A stretch of 64,000 nt of DNA from Byssochlamys sp. IMV 00236. Taxonomy: Eukaryota > Ascomycota > Eurotiomycetes > Eurotiales > Thermoascaceae. The number at the start of each line of letters is the position of its first letter. Position 1 is the stretch's first letter. The translations under genes were made by a program, and so were the position numbers. The DNA lies in the NCBI GenBank assembly GCA_001931875.2, contig MSJH02000137.1, positions 356,212-420,211 of the forward strand, read 5' to 3'. Below are positions 1 through 11,843 of this stretch, piece by piece. A model generated the notes under the pieces. That model saw nothing but the letters and a program-made list of their open reading frames with translations, had not been told where the DNA came from and made no database searches.

Positions 1-407
1 GCGAACTCTGCGTTCTCGGAGAGGAATCCGTAACCGGGGTGGATCAGCTGGACGCCGTGCTGGAGGGCGATCTTGATAATCTCGTCTCCGGCCAGATAGG
101 CGCCCACGGGGGTGTATTGACCGCGCTTTCCAATCACGTAGGCCTCGTCCGCCTTCTGACGGTGCATGGACAGGCGGTCCTCGTACGAGTAGACGGCGAC
201 GGTCTGCAGGGACAGCTCGTGGGCGGTACGGAAGATACGGATGGGGATTTCACCACGGTTGGCGACGAGGATCTTCTGGAACTGCATGATGGTGGAATTG
301 GCGCGCAGACGCCTGTGGACAGAGTCCTCGACGGCGGTATGGCTGTGATCCTCGACGAGTTCGGCATCGTCGATGGCCTGCTCAGGCTGGGGGTGGTGGG
401 AGGCCAT
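1..407 (-). CDS. pyc: Pyruvate carboxylase, N-terminal part (runs off left edge)
   Basis: Biotin-dependent enzyme that carboxylates pyruvate to oxaloacetate, feeding the TCA cycle and gluconeogenesis; cytosolic in Aspergillus. The minus strand from the ATG at 407-405 reads 135 uninterrupted codons to the window edge. After a short variable leader comes the start of the biotin-carboxylase domain, with [21 protein letters not shown] at about residues 44-64 and [13 protein letters not shown] at the edge, both hallmarks of pyruvate carboxylase. The leader also resembles the variable N-terminus of fungal PYC. The ATP-grasp, carboxyltransferase and biotinyl domains lie outside the window. Acetyl-CoA carboxylase shares the ANRGEI motif but not the surrounding residues. 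A second ATG at codon 42, just before the conserved domain, is the fallback start. Confidence 0.95.
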   Translation of the reverse strand, partial: MASHHPQPEQAIDDAELVEDHSHTAVEDSVHRRLRANSTIMQFQKILVANRGEIPIRIFRTAHELSLQTVAVYSYEDRLSMHRQKADEAYVIGKRGQYTPVGAYLAGDEIIKIALQHGVQLIHPGYGFLSENAEF

Positions 408-1397
408 GATAGACAGGGTGGACGGTCAACGCCCGACACTCAACTGCGTCTCAACAGTCAGCGAAGGCGACGAGGAAGGCAATGGAGAAGCTGCAGGGAG
501 AGACGAGGAGGACAGGTACAGACAAAAAGGAAAAAAAGAACCGAGGAGGGAAATAATGAGTCAAGGGGGCCTGGAGGAATTCTTTCCAGCGGGAACTGGT
601 ACAACGCGGAGACGGTTGCGGCGGGGCAGAAACCGGCTCCGGAACCAACTGCACGCAGCACAGGACGCCGTCCGCTGAAGCTGAAGCAGAAATCGAAGAT
701 TGCCAAAGAAAAGAAAAAAAAAAGGAACTAAACTGCAGTTTGTACTTTGTAGACAGCTGTGGGAGTGGAGATGGTAGAGAGAGAGAGGGGCAATCGTGTA
801 TCGAACACGAACGGTTAATGAAGCTCAGCAGCGGAAAGCAGGTGGGGGAAAGCAGGATCTTGTATGGTCGATACGGGATGTACCGTAATCAATTCAAAAA
901 GACGGGGGAGCCGAACCAAAAATACCAGCGGGACTGCCAGAGATCGTGCCAACTATCGGTAATCCAATTACCAGCACCGTCAACTTCACCGGCACACCGT
1001 CTGGGACACCGAGAAGTGCGAGAAGTCGCCGACCGGAATCCGACGACGGGCAGAGAAGAGTTGACTAGTTGTTAGGTGTTCGTTTAGTTGAGTCGTTAAT
1101 TATTATTGAATGAATGAATGATAATAATGATAATAATTATTATCCTCGTCGAACTGTCAACAGCTGCACCTCTCTTTATCGTCTTCGTCGGGCCGGACAG
1201 CCGGATGCGGTGACGACACACGCAACCCCACGGACTCCCGAAAAGGAAACAAAGGGAGAGAGGAGAGTTATTTAGTAGATATAAATAATAATATATATAA
1301 TATATATTATTGATAAGCACTCGTCGATGATTTGTGCAGGGCCCCAGAACCAATCCAGGATAAGACGAGGACGGCACGGTTAAACAGAAATAGAGTG

Positions 1398-1450
1398 TGA
1401 TAGAGGATGATATAGATATAGGTATCTATAGATATATATATACTCTATCA
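1398..1450. repeat. Nested inverted repeats in the pyruvate carboxylase upstream region
   Basis: TGATAGAG (1398-1405) pairs with CTCTATCA (1443-1450), and inside it TATAGATA (1411-1418) pairs with TATCTATA (1423-1430), so the stretch could form a hairpin with an interior loop. Confidence 0.6.
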
Positions 1451-1642
1451 TAGAATAGCTAGTTACCGCTCCAATCCAATAATCTAGTTAAACCCATCTC
1501 ACTACTTTATTATATACATACTTCCGTCCAACCCCCCCCATCGTCTTCCGTCCGATTTTCTTTTCCTTCTCCGCATGGCACTCCTTTCCTCGTTTCCCCT
1601 CATGGAGTCATGCCTGTGCTTCCGACTTGGCCCGTCGCAAAC

Positions 1643-1666
1643 CGAGAACGAGAACGAGAACGAGAA
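1643..1666. repeat. CGAGAA tandem repeat
   Basis: Four tandem copies of the hexamer CGAGAA, followed by TCC. Probably a chance microsatellite in the upstream region of pyruvate carboxylase. Confidence 0.75.
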
Positions 1667-2490
1667 TCCTCTCCCCAAGGTGCAACAATAATAACGCGTC
1701 GCTCCCCCGCGTACCTCGGGTGCTCGGGCTATCTCGAGTACACTTGCGTCGAGAAAAGTGAACTAGAGTCGTTTCGTCGTTGCAGATGCGCGGTGCTTTA
1801 GTCTCGAGTAGGCAATTTTCCCTTCTGTCTCATCCACTCCCTTATCATCACCGCCAGTTTGGTGGGGGAAGGAAAAAGAGGAAATATCCACCGAATACTA
1901 ACAGACTACTATTCGAGTATGTACGGACTACGGAGTAGATGGGTCAAGTCTACCTACCATACGTGCAGGTCTGGGAATTCCGTCCGGGGGGTGTCATCTT
2001 GGTACTCTCGAGGAAGGGCCAGATAAAATCAACTAATCATGTAGTTAACGGACCAAATGCATCGTTCTCCGCGATGGCCATCCCGTCTTGCGCGGGAGCA
2101 GAAGGGCTCTTCTCTTGGCTTGTCCCCCCTCGGAGTCTTGGACTCCAGATATGACGAGTCTTGGAAGCCACGAAGCGAGGCTGTTAGGATGCTGGCAAGG
2201 GAAACCAGTGGAACAGGAAAAAAAAAAAAAGGACAACAGTCAAGGTCGGACGTCCAGAGTCGAGACAGGCGCTAGTAACCTTAACTGGGACTCGATCGCG
2301 TCAATAATAATAATACAGCGAATCCACAAGTGAATAATAATATCCTGTCCGCAACCACTATTCGGAAGATTTTCCCGAGATCGACCATGGTTAAATTGTC
2401 CCGTCTCAGTCTTCAGATTAACATTAACAGGCAATTAATTAACTGGGTAAGCAGTTAAGTCACTCAGATGCAGCTTACATCAACAAACCG

Positions 2491-2563
2491 GCTCGCATGG
2501 CTCAGTTGGTAGAGCGCATGACTAGTAATCATGAGGTCCGCGGTTCGAATCCGCGTGTGAGCA
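2491..2563 (+). tRNA. tRNA-Thr, anticodon AGT
   Basis: A 73-nt cloverleaf with no intron. The acceptor stem pairs GCTCGCA with TGTGAGC (one G-T pair), followed by discriminator A. The A-box TGGCTCAGTTGG and B-box GGTTCGAATCC are intact. The anticodon stem CATGA/TCATG encloses loop CTAGTAA, giving anticodon AGT (read as IGT). A T5 run at 2569-2573 and a longer T run at 2583-2589 serve as RNA polymerase III terminators. CCA is not encoded, as expected for a nuclear gene. Confidence 0.96.
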
Positions 2564-2568
2564 TTTCC

Positions 2569-2589
2569 TTTTTGCTCCCGTCTTTTTTT
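2569..2589 (+). terminator. Pol III terminator of tRNA-Thr
   Basis: TTTTT at 2569-2573, six bases after the mature tRNA end, with a back-up run of seven T at 2583-2589. Confidence 0.8.
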
Positions 2590-3210
2590 CTTGGCTCAAA
2601 CTTTCTCGCTCGACTTCGCAGATCCTGATGATCTGATTATCACTTTGGCTCCTTTCATACTGTCCATTTTGGCTACTGTCTCATCTAACCCCCCCGTGCA
2701 GCAGGTACATCGCGATCAATAATATAAAACAATTGGGTGGTAGATACTCTCAGCTATTGTCGCACCTTCACTTAGCCGCCAACTCCGCCAACTCACACTA
2801 CTTTACAGTCCCTACAGAAGTGACACCGTGTTCTATTACCGTTGCTCGAACAAGGAAATAGGAAGAGATGATAATACCATTACCGGAAATGTAGATGCTT
2901 GCGGCTACGCGAGAAAAACCATGGGAATAAGAACACGTAAAGCAAATGGCAGCATATCAAATACACCATCACAGGGGAAAAAAATAAAAAAACAACCGCA
3001 AGAAGAGTAAGAGGAAAGGCCTAGAATGTGGTCGGCTCCGCCATCATTACCGCCCAGGCTGAACTTCACCACAAGGCGATCCTCCACATTACACATGAAG
3101 CCAGGCCTCGAAACCCCGGTCAGTCCTCAAAAGAGAGAGCCGTCACCAGAATCCGCCCATCCCCGCCGACCGTCCGTGTCTATTTTACATACATCGTCAG
3201 AACTGCCCAT
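2590..3210. other. Gap between tRNA-Thr and the 3' end of clathrin heavy chain
   Basis: No gene is recognised. The part next to 3210 is the probable 3' UTR of the clathrin gene. A small plus-strand ORF at 2828-3010 has no distinctive features. Confidence 0.5.
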
Positions 3211-6200
3211 CTAGAAGGCGCGGAACCCGGTCGCCTGCGGCGTGATACCGTTGGCAAATGGCACCGGGCTGGGCGCCGCTGCCGGCCCCTGAGTCAGCAT
3301 CAGACGACTGCCACCCAGGATTGGCGTGTTGTCCTCTTCCTTCTTCTGCGTCACTTCCCTGGCCTTGCGCTCCTCATTGTCCTTCTTGAGCAGCTCAATG
3401 GCGCGGGTCTGCTCGCTGAGGAAGTTGATCATGTAGGGCATCGTGAAGTCATGCAGGCCGTGGCGCCACGAGATTTCCATGATGACGTCGGGACGGATGA
3501 GGTCGTAGCAAGCGTAAAGCATTCCAACGTAGCATTCGCGGCTTCCAATGTCCACGAACTGTACAAACAAGTTAGCAACTCGGACATCACAGAGAACAAG
3601 GAAAAAGAAGGGAGTCCTACGTATCGGAGAAGGTCTTCCACGACCTCCGACTTGCCGGACATGGCGGCGGTTTCAATAGCATCCTTGAACAGCCTGTCTT
3701 GCTTGGACAAGGCGATCGACTTCTCCCAGCGCTTGTTCTTGCGGTAGATGTTGGCCGCAATCTGGCGGAAGAACACCAGGTCGTGCTTCTCAAGGCGCTG
3801 GGCGAGATCGACGGGGTCGTAGTTATCGTAATTCTCGACAGAGTCGCGCAGCGTCTTGTAGTCTTCCTCTTCGATCAACAGATCGTTGATCGCATCGTTG
3901 ACGGCCCGCTTGTTCTGGCCCTGCACGCTAAGCAGGAAGGGCTTGATCAACGGGATGTTATCCGAAGCCTGGAAGATTCGGACAACACGGTTAACATCAA
4001 TGCGGGGAGTCAGGACCTGCAGGAGATCCGTGAGCAGAAGAGGCTGCTCCTGAAGGTAGAAGTTGAGCGCTCGGTAGTAGATCTCAAGGTTAGCAACCTT
4101 GACGATAATGTCCTTGAAAGAGTGGTGCTCCCAGGCGTCAACCGCCCGCTCCATCATGGCCAGAGCGGCGTTATCCCACTCATCGTAGTGGCAGTACAGG
4201 AAGACGAGTTCTGGCCACAGATTGGCTTCCTCGCAGGCCTTGATCATCTTGGGGATGTTGATACGAGACCAGAAGATCTTGAGGTGCTCCATGACCCGCT
4301 CGGGGTGGTACTTGGACAGAGCAATACCAAGTTCGGTGAACATACCCATGTGCGCTCTCTCGAGACCAAGACCAGCTTCCAGGACGGAGATGAGCTCGTC
4401 AAAGTAGCCATTGCGCTCGTACTGGCGGACCAGATCCTGAAGCTCCTCTGCGTGCACGATAAGGTTCAGACCGCAAATCTGTGCCAGGCGGAATTCCTTC
4501 TTCTCGATACAGGCAGAGTTGACCTCCTTCCAGACCTTGACGCTGTTGGCCTTACGAGCGGATTCGACGGCTGCCTGGTAGTCACCGAGGTGCACGAGAG
4601 TGGTGGCGAGCTTGGCCCAGTTCGAGATGCTGCTGTAGAAGATCTTGGCAGCCTCGTGGTAACCTTCCGCGTATGCCTTGTCACCAGATGCTTCGACATC
4701 AGCGACATTGGTAGAACGAAGGAAGTCCTCAAGCTCCGCCAGTTGGTCCAGACGGGCGTAGCAGAAGGCGAGAGCAGTGTCAATAGCAGGCTCACGCAGA
4801 GTCTTCCGAGCCATCTTGAGGAACTTGACGAGTTCTTCATCCTTGCCAGCATGGGTAGCCGTCTCGATGACCTCGTTGTAGTTGGAGGGATCGCCCGCAC
4901 GGATATACGACTCGATAGCATCAGACACACGGAGACCATCAAGCTGCGCCTTTGCAACCTTGCTCCAAACCTCTGGCAGCTCGACACGTTCGGCGTATTC
5001 CTGAGCGCGGTCGATGCTGACAATGTTCTCGACGAGGACATTGGTGGCAGCGAGGTGGTTGTCGACCTTCTTGTAAATCTCAAACGCCTCCTCATAAAGA
5101 CCGACTGAAATGCACATTTGCGCAATCTCATCTGCGCTGAATTCATTGAGCTGGTGGATGTAGTCCATCAGACGTCCCTTGTCCGCCTTGGCAGCGGTCA
5201 GCATGAGCAGGTTCTGCAAACTGCTGTTGTCACTGAAAGGAGAAGGCTCCAAGATGATCTTCTCGAGCAGTTCGATCAGCTCCGCGGGAAGATCAGCGTC
5301 CAGGAAAGATTTGACGGCGACGGACACCTTGTCAGGCTCGGTCGACTCGGGAACAGCAGTGGCAATGACCTGATCCACGACTGATCGTCGGTGGATGTTG
5401 TTGTCGTTCAGAACGAAGGCCCAGATCTCAGGATCGGCGCGCTCCAGCAGGTAGCGAGCCTGGGCTCTGTACATGGAGTTCTCGTTGGTGATGTTGATAA
5501 GCTCCAGGTCATTCTGACCTTTCCTGTAGGCAATGTATGCGAGATTGGGGTCACGCTTCTCACAGTACTTTCCGACCGTCAACGTATCGTACATGTCGTT
5601 CTCCTTCAAGAACTTCTCGGGGTTGTTGTTGCTATCAATGTAGATCTTGGCGAGAGCATTGTAGACGGCCTGCTGCTGGTTACCTGTGGCCAGGGTAGCC
5701 TCAAGGAAGGGCAAAAGAAGCTTGAGCCTGTTGCGGCTTTCGACCTCGTTGACAAGATCGTCGATGGGAATCGAAGCAGGATCGACAGTTGAGAGAAGGT
5801 TCTTGATGATGCTCTCATCGCAGTCAACATCCAGGAGACCTCCAACGACAGCGGGTGTGCGAGACGGGTTGACACGCTGCACATAAACTTCGATCGACTT
5901 GAACTGCTGGTTCTGGTACAGATACAACACCAAGTCATGAATGAAGTTGAAACGGTCGCAGACGATGATCAACGGCAGCTGCTCAGTGAGCTTAGCCTCC
6001 TTCAGGAAGTTCTTGACCTTCTCGGGGTTGTAGTAGTTGCTCTCACGGCAGATACGCTCCACCTCGGTGATCTGTCCCATAGCCGTAGCGGCTTCAATGT
6101 ACTTGAAGTGGACCTCGGGGTCCTCGCTAAGATTGACAATGCTGCCGAGGTAGTAGTACAGACCCTCAGCAGTGCGGTACTTCTCGAACAGATCGATGAG

Positions 6201-8615
6201 ACGGTTCGGGCCCAGAAGGTCAGAGAACTTCGTTGCGATCTGAACGACAGCCTGCAGGTTGAGGCGGATGTTCGCTTGGAGCATCTCGTTCAAGCAGTCA
6301 AGCGACTGCTCGACCGAAAGGCGACCAAAGTAGTTCATCAGCCACTCCGGGTTGAGCTTGTCGGTATGAACAATGATGCGCTTAATGACAGCGGGGTCAT
6401 CAGTGTTCTCCAGGGCACGCTGGTAGAGTCCGGCGGCCTCGCAGAGTTGCGCAATTCTGGCCTTGTCGTAGTACGTGAAGATCTCATTTCCGAGAATGGC
6501 ATCAGCGACCTGCGGAGCGTTGACGAGGTTCATCTCGAGCAGACGAGTCTGCAAGTGACCCTGCTCAGGCTTGTTATCCTTCAGGGCATCTAGGAGGAAG
6601 GAGGTAGCTTGTTGGATCATGTTTTGAGAAAGGAAGACGTCCACGACACGGTCCAGGTCGACGAGAGCGCCTGTCTCTTCATTTGCTAGCTGAGCAGCAA
6701 ATTCCGCGCCCTTCTCGGGGTTGACACGCACGATGTGCTGCAGAAGCTGAGTGTAATCGGGCTGGTATCCAACCTGCTTCGAATACGCAAGGATCTTGTC
6801 AAACTGGCCGGTCTCGGCGAATCCGGCGACAACCTTGTGAGGGACATTGGCCTGGAGGTAGATCTGGAGGGCGAGGTTCATGTCATGAGGGCGAACAATA
6901 TCTCCAAGCTCTTCAGAGGCCTCCAGCTTGTTCTCGCGCATCCACTTCTCCAGTAGATGCTTGCGGTTCTGCAACAGCACGGGGCGTACAAGCTCCAAAC
7001 TTTCATACTTGTTCAATGAACCCTTATCCAGGAGCATTCCGAAATATTGCAGGATAACCGACATCTGACCGGTTTGCGGAGCGTTCTTGAAGCGGTTGAT
7101 GGTCTCCGGGGTTCTGAGAAACCCACGCGGAGAGTTTGCTGCGATCTTAGCCGCTTCAGAGTAGTTACCCTGGGCAAGAAGGTTGTCGAACTGCTGCTGG
7201 TAGAGATGATCAGCTCCCGGGAGGCCAGCCTTCGACGCAAGCTTGACGGCGAGCCCGGACATGGCAGGGTTCTCCATGAGGTACGGGATGATCGTGTTCT
7301 CGTCGACGCTGACAGACAGCACCTGACCCTTACGGTTGACACCGACAAGACCAGCAGAGTCGGAGTCTGGGGCGGTTGTAAAGATGGTCTCACTGGATAT
7401 GCGGTTCATGAAAATACATGTGCCGGTCTCGAGGTCGTAGAGGTGAATGAAACCGTACTTGGTGACGAGGTATACGATATCGTACTTCCTCGACACCTGC
7501 ATAGCAACAGGGAAGTCGTTGACCGCCTCCGTAGGGAAGAAGACCTCCACGGCCTTCTTCTGGAACCTGGGGTTTGGCTCTTGGTGATCAATCTCGGCGA
7601 TCTGCAGCTTCGCACCGGTGGGAGTGCGGACGGCAAAGGTAAAGAGCTTGTGAGGAAGAGGAGACCCTTCGACATTAATCGTTGCGAACGCGGCAGCATG
7701 ACCTTCGATGAATTGGGATATCCCGCGCTCCCGAGAGAACAGCTGCATGGAGCCGACAACACGTCCCTGCTGCTGGCTAATTCCAACGACAACCATCCAT
7801 TTCTCGTCGTCATTGACGCGGTAGTTAATGATTTGGCATCCCTGTCCAGCATTAGCATTAGCACAAGGGTTTATCACAGCCTTAGATGAAGCGTACATTC
7901 AGATTTGGAAGTCGCTCGAAGATCTTTACGGGGTTGCCCTGCGTAGGGTCGAAGACATCCCAATGGTAGACAGAGTTATCCGTGACGAGACCAATGCTCG
8001 ATTCACTGATCCACTTCCAGTATACGATATCCTCGTTCATTGCAGCAGACTTCAACTTCTGCTTTGCCGTCAGATCGAAGGTCTGAATTGTTCGTGCCTG
8101 CCTCAGGGCGATGATGTTTTTGTTCCAGTGCATGATGGCACTGTCTGCATTGATGGGGCGGCGAATGATCTCATTGTTGTTCTTGAGATTAATGATGATG
8201 ACTTGTGGCTTGTCCGCTTCATTGAGCTTTTGTCGGACGCAAACGAAGTGATCCGACTCTAGAGTCTATTTTTTTTAGGCAGGCGGATTAGCCAGGGCTC
8301 AAAGAACAGACCCAGATCTGAGCATTACTCACACAAGAATTGAAACCAATCGATGCCGGCTAGTTCAGAGCAGCAGCGTCAGCAAGTTATCCGCAGAATA
8401 TCCCTCTCCGCAACGCGCAATCGATGTCGTCGCACAAGTTGGCAGCGGCTGGGGAGCTAGGCACAATATGGATTGGAACGTACCGCAATATCAGCGCTCG
8501 TCAACTAAATATCAGAAACAACAAGTTAGTATCTTGCGGCATAACAAGCGATTGCCTCGCAGCAGGTAAGACGTACCTGGAGCAGCTCCGTGAACTTGAT
8601 GGGAAGAGGAGCCAT
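3211..8615 (-). CDS. chc1: Clathrin heavy chain
   Basis: Forms the triskelion legs of clathrin coats on endocytic and trans-Golgi vesicles. Six exons on the minus strand: 8577-8615, 8484-8504, 8333-8359, 7897-8265, 3621-7841 and 3211-3558, together 1674 aa, the usual family length. The protein starts MAPLPIKFTELLQ and runs through the N-terminal beta-propeller (to about residue 360, including WKWIS and LVTDNSVYHW), then the long alpha-solenoid of clathrin repeats (for example QLCEAAGLYQRALE, RICRESNYYNPEKVKNFLKE, NALAKIYIDSNNNPEKFL), and ends with RLMLTQGP near the C-terminus. All introns are GT-AG (62, 55, 67, 124 and 72 bp) and all phases match. The upstream minus-strand sequence (8689-8762) is a long pyrimidine tract, typical of strong fungal promoters. 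The three tiny first exons are easy for gene finders to miss. Confidence 0.97.
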
Positions 8616-9613
8616 ATTTACGAAGGCCGCAACACGACCTCATCCACCCAACGAAACGCCGTACGAATCAACTTTGCCCTGACCGGAGGAGAAGAAGAAA
8701 AATGCAAGAAAGCAATGCAAACCGGAAGGAGGGAAGGAGAAGGAAAAAAGTGAGGGGGAATGGTAGCGGTTTGGTTTGCGAATTGAGACGCGGAAGTGAA
8801 GCTCAGGAGGCCCTCTGGTTGTCGTTGCTTAGGTGTCGCTAACAGATCCCGTCACGTGCGTTGAGGCTGTTGACGGCCATCCCCACAAGTGGAGATCACG
8901 TGCGTAATGCCGTCGCCCGAAATAGCTGGATGAAACGCCCGCGTGGATCTCCAAGCAGTTAATCTCCCCAAGTTATGGCTAAATAGATACACTAGTTGGT
9001 CCTGTGGGCCACTCGAATACCTCCGACTGAAGCCCTTAGTTAGGCAAAGAAGCTTGACATCAATAATGGCTCCTATTGTTATTCCCTGAAGATCTCACTG
9101 TCCTTCAATTGAGGCTCGCAGAGCTCTTCAGAAGCGATTCTCCGCGCATTCTTTCTGCGCCACAAGCGGTTGATTATCCACATAATTGCCGCTAACTACC
9201 TAGTCTATTGGAGATGAATGCTAAGATTACCTATCTAGTTACCCCTTCGATTCTTTCTTCACCAAGAATTATCGTCACTGCCGCCATGCATGTTGGCGGA
9301 GACTCCCCCATGGTCTCTGGATGAATGATCGAGTCAATGAAAGAATATTTTCCGTCCTCCATGTGAATAGTGATAACCATGTGTCTCCAGACGTCTCTTT
9401 GGCGCTTCGACTCCCCATTACGGAATTCCAATTTTGCATTACCATATTCTTGGACACAAACAGAACTATTCCACTGAAGATATGTTCTTACTTATCATGC
9501 TACTCGCTGATAAAAGTAACAAGGCTTGAGATCCACCTATGCACCATTGCTATCGGGCTATTCAAAATCGCCATTCAATATCTACATGAAGAAGAGGGGT
9601 CAATGACCAGACT
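8616..9613. promoter_or_regulatory. Clathrin upstream region with two TCACGTGCGT sites
   Basis: No gene is seen. On the plus strand, 8689-8762 is purine-rich (pyrimidine-rich on the coding strand of clathrin). The decamer TCACGTGCGT occurs at 8852-8861 and 8896-8905, 44 bp apart, each with a CACGTG core for bHLH factors. The rest (about 8930-9613) is AT-rich and abuts the 3' end of the F-box-like gene. Confidence 0.5.
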
Positions 9614-11086
9614 TCACTGTAACGGCGTCAGGAAAAGACCGTCCCTTTCAAGACTCGACGAAAAAGCATCATAGACCTGTCGTCTCCATCCTGGCGGAGT
9701 CAACTCTACGACCTGATGTTTCTCGATGACGCCATCACTTTCAATTGCGGACAAGAGTCGTGTCCCTGTTTTCTCTTCATTATGCCACAGACAGCACGTG
9801 CTGTGCGGAGTCCGTGATCGATATGCAGCAACAGACATTGTAGGAAGGGGTTTCTCAACCCGTCCTTCGAAGGCTGGATCATCTTGCCCGATAAGTAGGG
9901 CTGACGGGACTTTTGCCCCCGCGAGGGTCTCCTTCCACATCTCCCCTTCTGCAAGAGACTCAGTGACCCATTTCTCAGCCAATACCTCTGTGTTATCCGG
10001 TGTTCGTATTAGATATAGCAACGAGCCATCATCATGGCCTTTCACCGGATGGTACGGGATCGTCCACGTTTTATTCCTGATGATATCCCGTCGATTGTAT
10101 GCAGAGTACATCGATCGACATCGAGAATCTTCCCGTTGAAGATCAAGCAACCACAGCCGCTTTATATGGGGGAAACTGGACGAATGGTCCAATTGACTCA
10201 GATACTCGGCGATCAACGTTCTCGCTTCAGGACGGTTGATGTAGTAATCCGTCCAACCGTATCTTTTGCCCATGAATGTCGTGCATACGTAGCTGTCCGA
10301 ACAGCAGTTTATCATCGCTGTCTCCAAAAAGGGGTATTGTGATGGCGGTTCAGATTGCACCAAACTCTTCTTCTTCTCTTCTTCCTCTGCTGACCCACTA
10401 TCGGAATCAGAACTGGAATCAGAATCTGAACCCGACCCCGAATCTGGCATATCCGCCCCGAATAACGCAGGACACATTCTACGAAGTCGTAATCGAAGAT
10501 GATGTAACCGCGGAATAACCCCAGCAAGGATTTGACAAAGATGCGACGACCCTGGACCATCCTGATCGCACCCTCCCGTATCTATCTCTAAATTGATACA
10601 GGTTTCAGGAAGTGCTTTGATCACGACACCAAGAAGCGGTCTCGACAGCCAAAAGCCACGTGCATCTCCATGTCCTACAACGAACGAGAAACTCGACAAT
10701 TGAGACATCGTTCGAATAACACCCGGGAGACATTGCAGATGTTTCCAGACCGCACCCACATTGCTCAGTCCATTCTGATTATGGAAGACCACTTCCTCAT
10801 AGTTCTCCGCCTGTTCCAAATCCTTGGAGAAATCAGAAGGATCAATCGTTATCGTAAGTGACTTGACCAAATGGCCTTTTTCACGAGGGAACTTCTCCAG
10901 GAAGAGCCCCAAACCCGAGACACCAAGGACGATATCCCGATAATGTTCGCGGAGAGCGACTTCGTGCCAATGTCTGCAGCATACGAGACAGGATACGAAC
11001 GATGCGGGAGATGAACTTTGCCTGACGTGCAGTAGGATATAAGAGAGTACTTCCTCTGGTAGGGCATTGATGGTGAGAGCTTGCAT
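9614..11086 (-). CDS. F-box-like protein of unknown function
   Basis: An intronless gene of 490 aa. The N-terminus MQALTINALPEEVLSYILLHV followed by a Cys-rich SCLVCCRHWHEVAL stretch resembles an F-box (residues about 6-50), the part that binds Skp1 in SCF ubiquitin ligases. The remainder matches no domain I recognise. A low-complexity acidic Ser/Asp run (SGSDSDSSSDSDSG, then EEEEKKK) sits at about residues 215-242. The start is the ATG at 11086-11084; upstream the frame stays open for only 16 more codons without an ATG. Such F-box-like proteins are numerous and variable in Aspergillus, so the substrate cannot be inferred. It is tandem with the next minus-strand gene. Confidence 0.75.
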   Translation of the reverse strand: MQALTINALPEEVLSYILLHVRQSSSPASFVSCLVCCRHWHEVALREHYRDIVLGVSGLGLFLEKFPREKGHLVKSLTITIDPSDFSKDLEQAENYEEVVFHNQNGLSNVGAVWKHLQCLPGVIRTMSQLSSFSFVVGHGDARGFWLSRPLLGVVIKALPETCINLEIDTGGCDQDGPGSSHLCQILAGVIPRLHHLRLRLRRMCPALFGADMPDSGSGSDSDSSSDSDSGSAEEEEKKKSLVQSEPPSQYPFLETAMINCCSDSYVCTTFMGKRYGWTDYYINRPEARTLIAEYLSQLDHSSSFPHIKRLWLLDLQREDSRCRSMYSAYNRRDIIRNKTWTIPYHPVKGHDDGSLLYLIRTPDNTEVLAEKWVTESLAEGEMWKETLAGAKVPSALLIGQDDPAFEGRVEKPLPTMSVAAYRSRTPHSTCCLWHNEEKTGTRLLSAIESDGVIEKHQVVELTPPGWRRQVYDAFSSSLERDGLFLTPLQ

Positions 11087-11843
11087 TATCGTTGTTGATT
11101 TCTCGTACTCTAGAAAGGTCTCGTGGAGTATCAACTATCTGTCTAGTTAAGTCGTTTGACAGATACGATGCGACAATCAGATGGCCATGGCTGCGCTAAG
11201 AAGTCCGAGGTCCGAGATCGCTTGAGCTCGTGAATGGTCGTTTATCGCTGCAGAATGCGCGTGAGCTTCACGAGAATGCAAATGCAACAGGAAGTGACAG
11301 TTTGTTATAAATAGGAAAGATACTAATTTACAACAGAAAGCAGATCAATAATCCCTAAGTAATATGTAATGTATATCGAAATAGCTCCAATATCTTATCG
11401 GTGTCGAGTACTTACTGTAGGTCGAAATTAAGTAGGGCCCCACTAAGTAACTAGCGGATCGGTTCTTGTGACATCACCAAAGGAAAGGACAGGGTAGAAA
11501 TTCAACCATGGGATATATGTATGCAGGTATTAAGAAAGAATAGAAAGCTACAATAGCTAAAGTAGATGATAATATCTAAACTCTTTTCAAAAAGACAAAA
11601 AGCTATCACAATTTTATTACCAGTGAGCTATCGGATATGCTGCACTAAAAGCTACATAAAGCATGGGGGTATTCCCAATTTCGCACTTATCCTACTCCAT
11701 CATGCCTGAAAAAAGCAACTAACCCACCACCAGAAAGTCTCCCTCAACATTATCATCCCCAGCAGTAAACTCCAGGGGAACAGCCAGTCGAGCAAAAATC
11801 CAAGCGTTTTCCTGAAATACGCCGGAACGAAGTTCAGTATGTA
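11087..11843. other. AT-rich gap with possible 3' exon of the upstream gene
   Basis: Mostly AT-rich and without a gene. At 11719-11808 the minus strand is open and protein-like, starting ENAWIFARLAVPLEF after a CAG acceptor and ending at TAG 11721-11719. It could be a last exon of the gene at 11844-12709, but only through a weak GTCTTT donor. Confidence 0.4.

Larger units (their letters stand above)
408..2490. promoter_or_regulatory. Long upstream region of pyruvate carboxylase, rich in simple repeats
   Basis: About 2.1 kb without a convincing gene. It holds a GA run (about 777-790), AT-rich ATA/TATA repeats (about 1282-1315), nested inverted repeats (1398-1450), four tandem CGAGAA units (1643-1666), a run of A at about 2219-2230 and an ACGGAGTA octamer at 1930-1937. 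The minus-strand sequence close to the ATG (540-725) is pyrimidine-rich, as is common upstream of well-expressed fungal genes. ORFs here are short and have no family resemblance. Confidence 0.5.

Noticed and set aside
3699..5108. Plus-strand open frame of 469 codons opposite clathrin
   Set aside because: It is the complement of clathrin coding sequence; codon bias on one strand commonly leaves the opposite frame open, and the translation is Val/Leu/Asp-rich with no domain.
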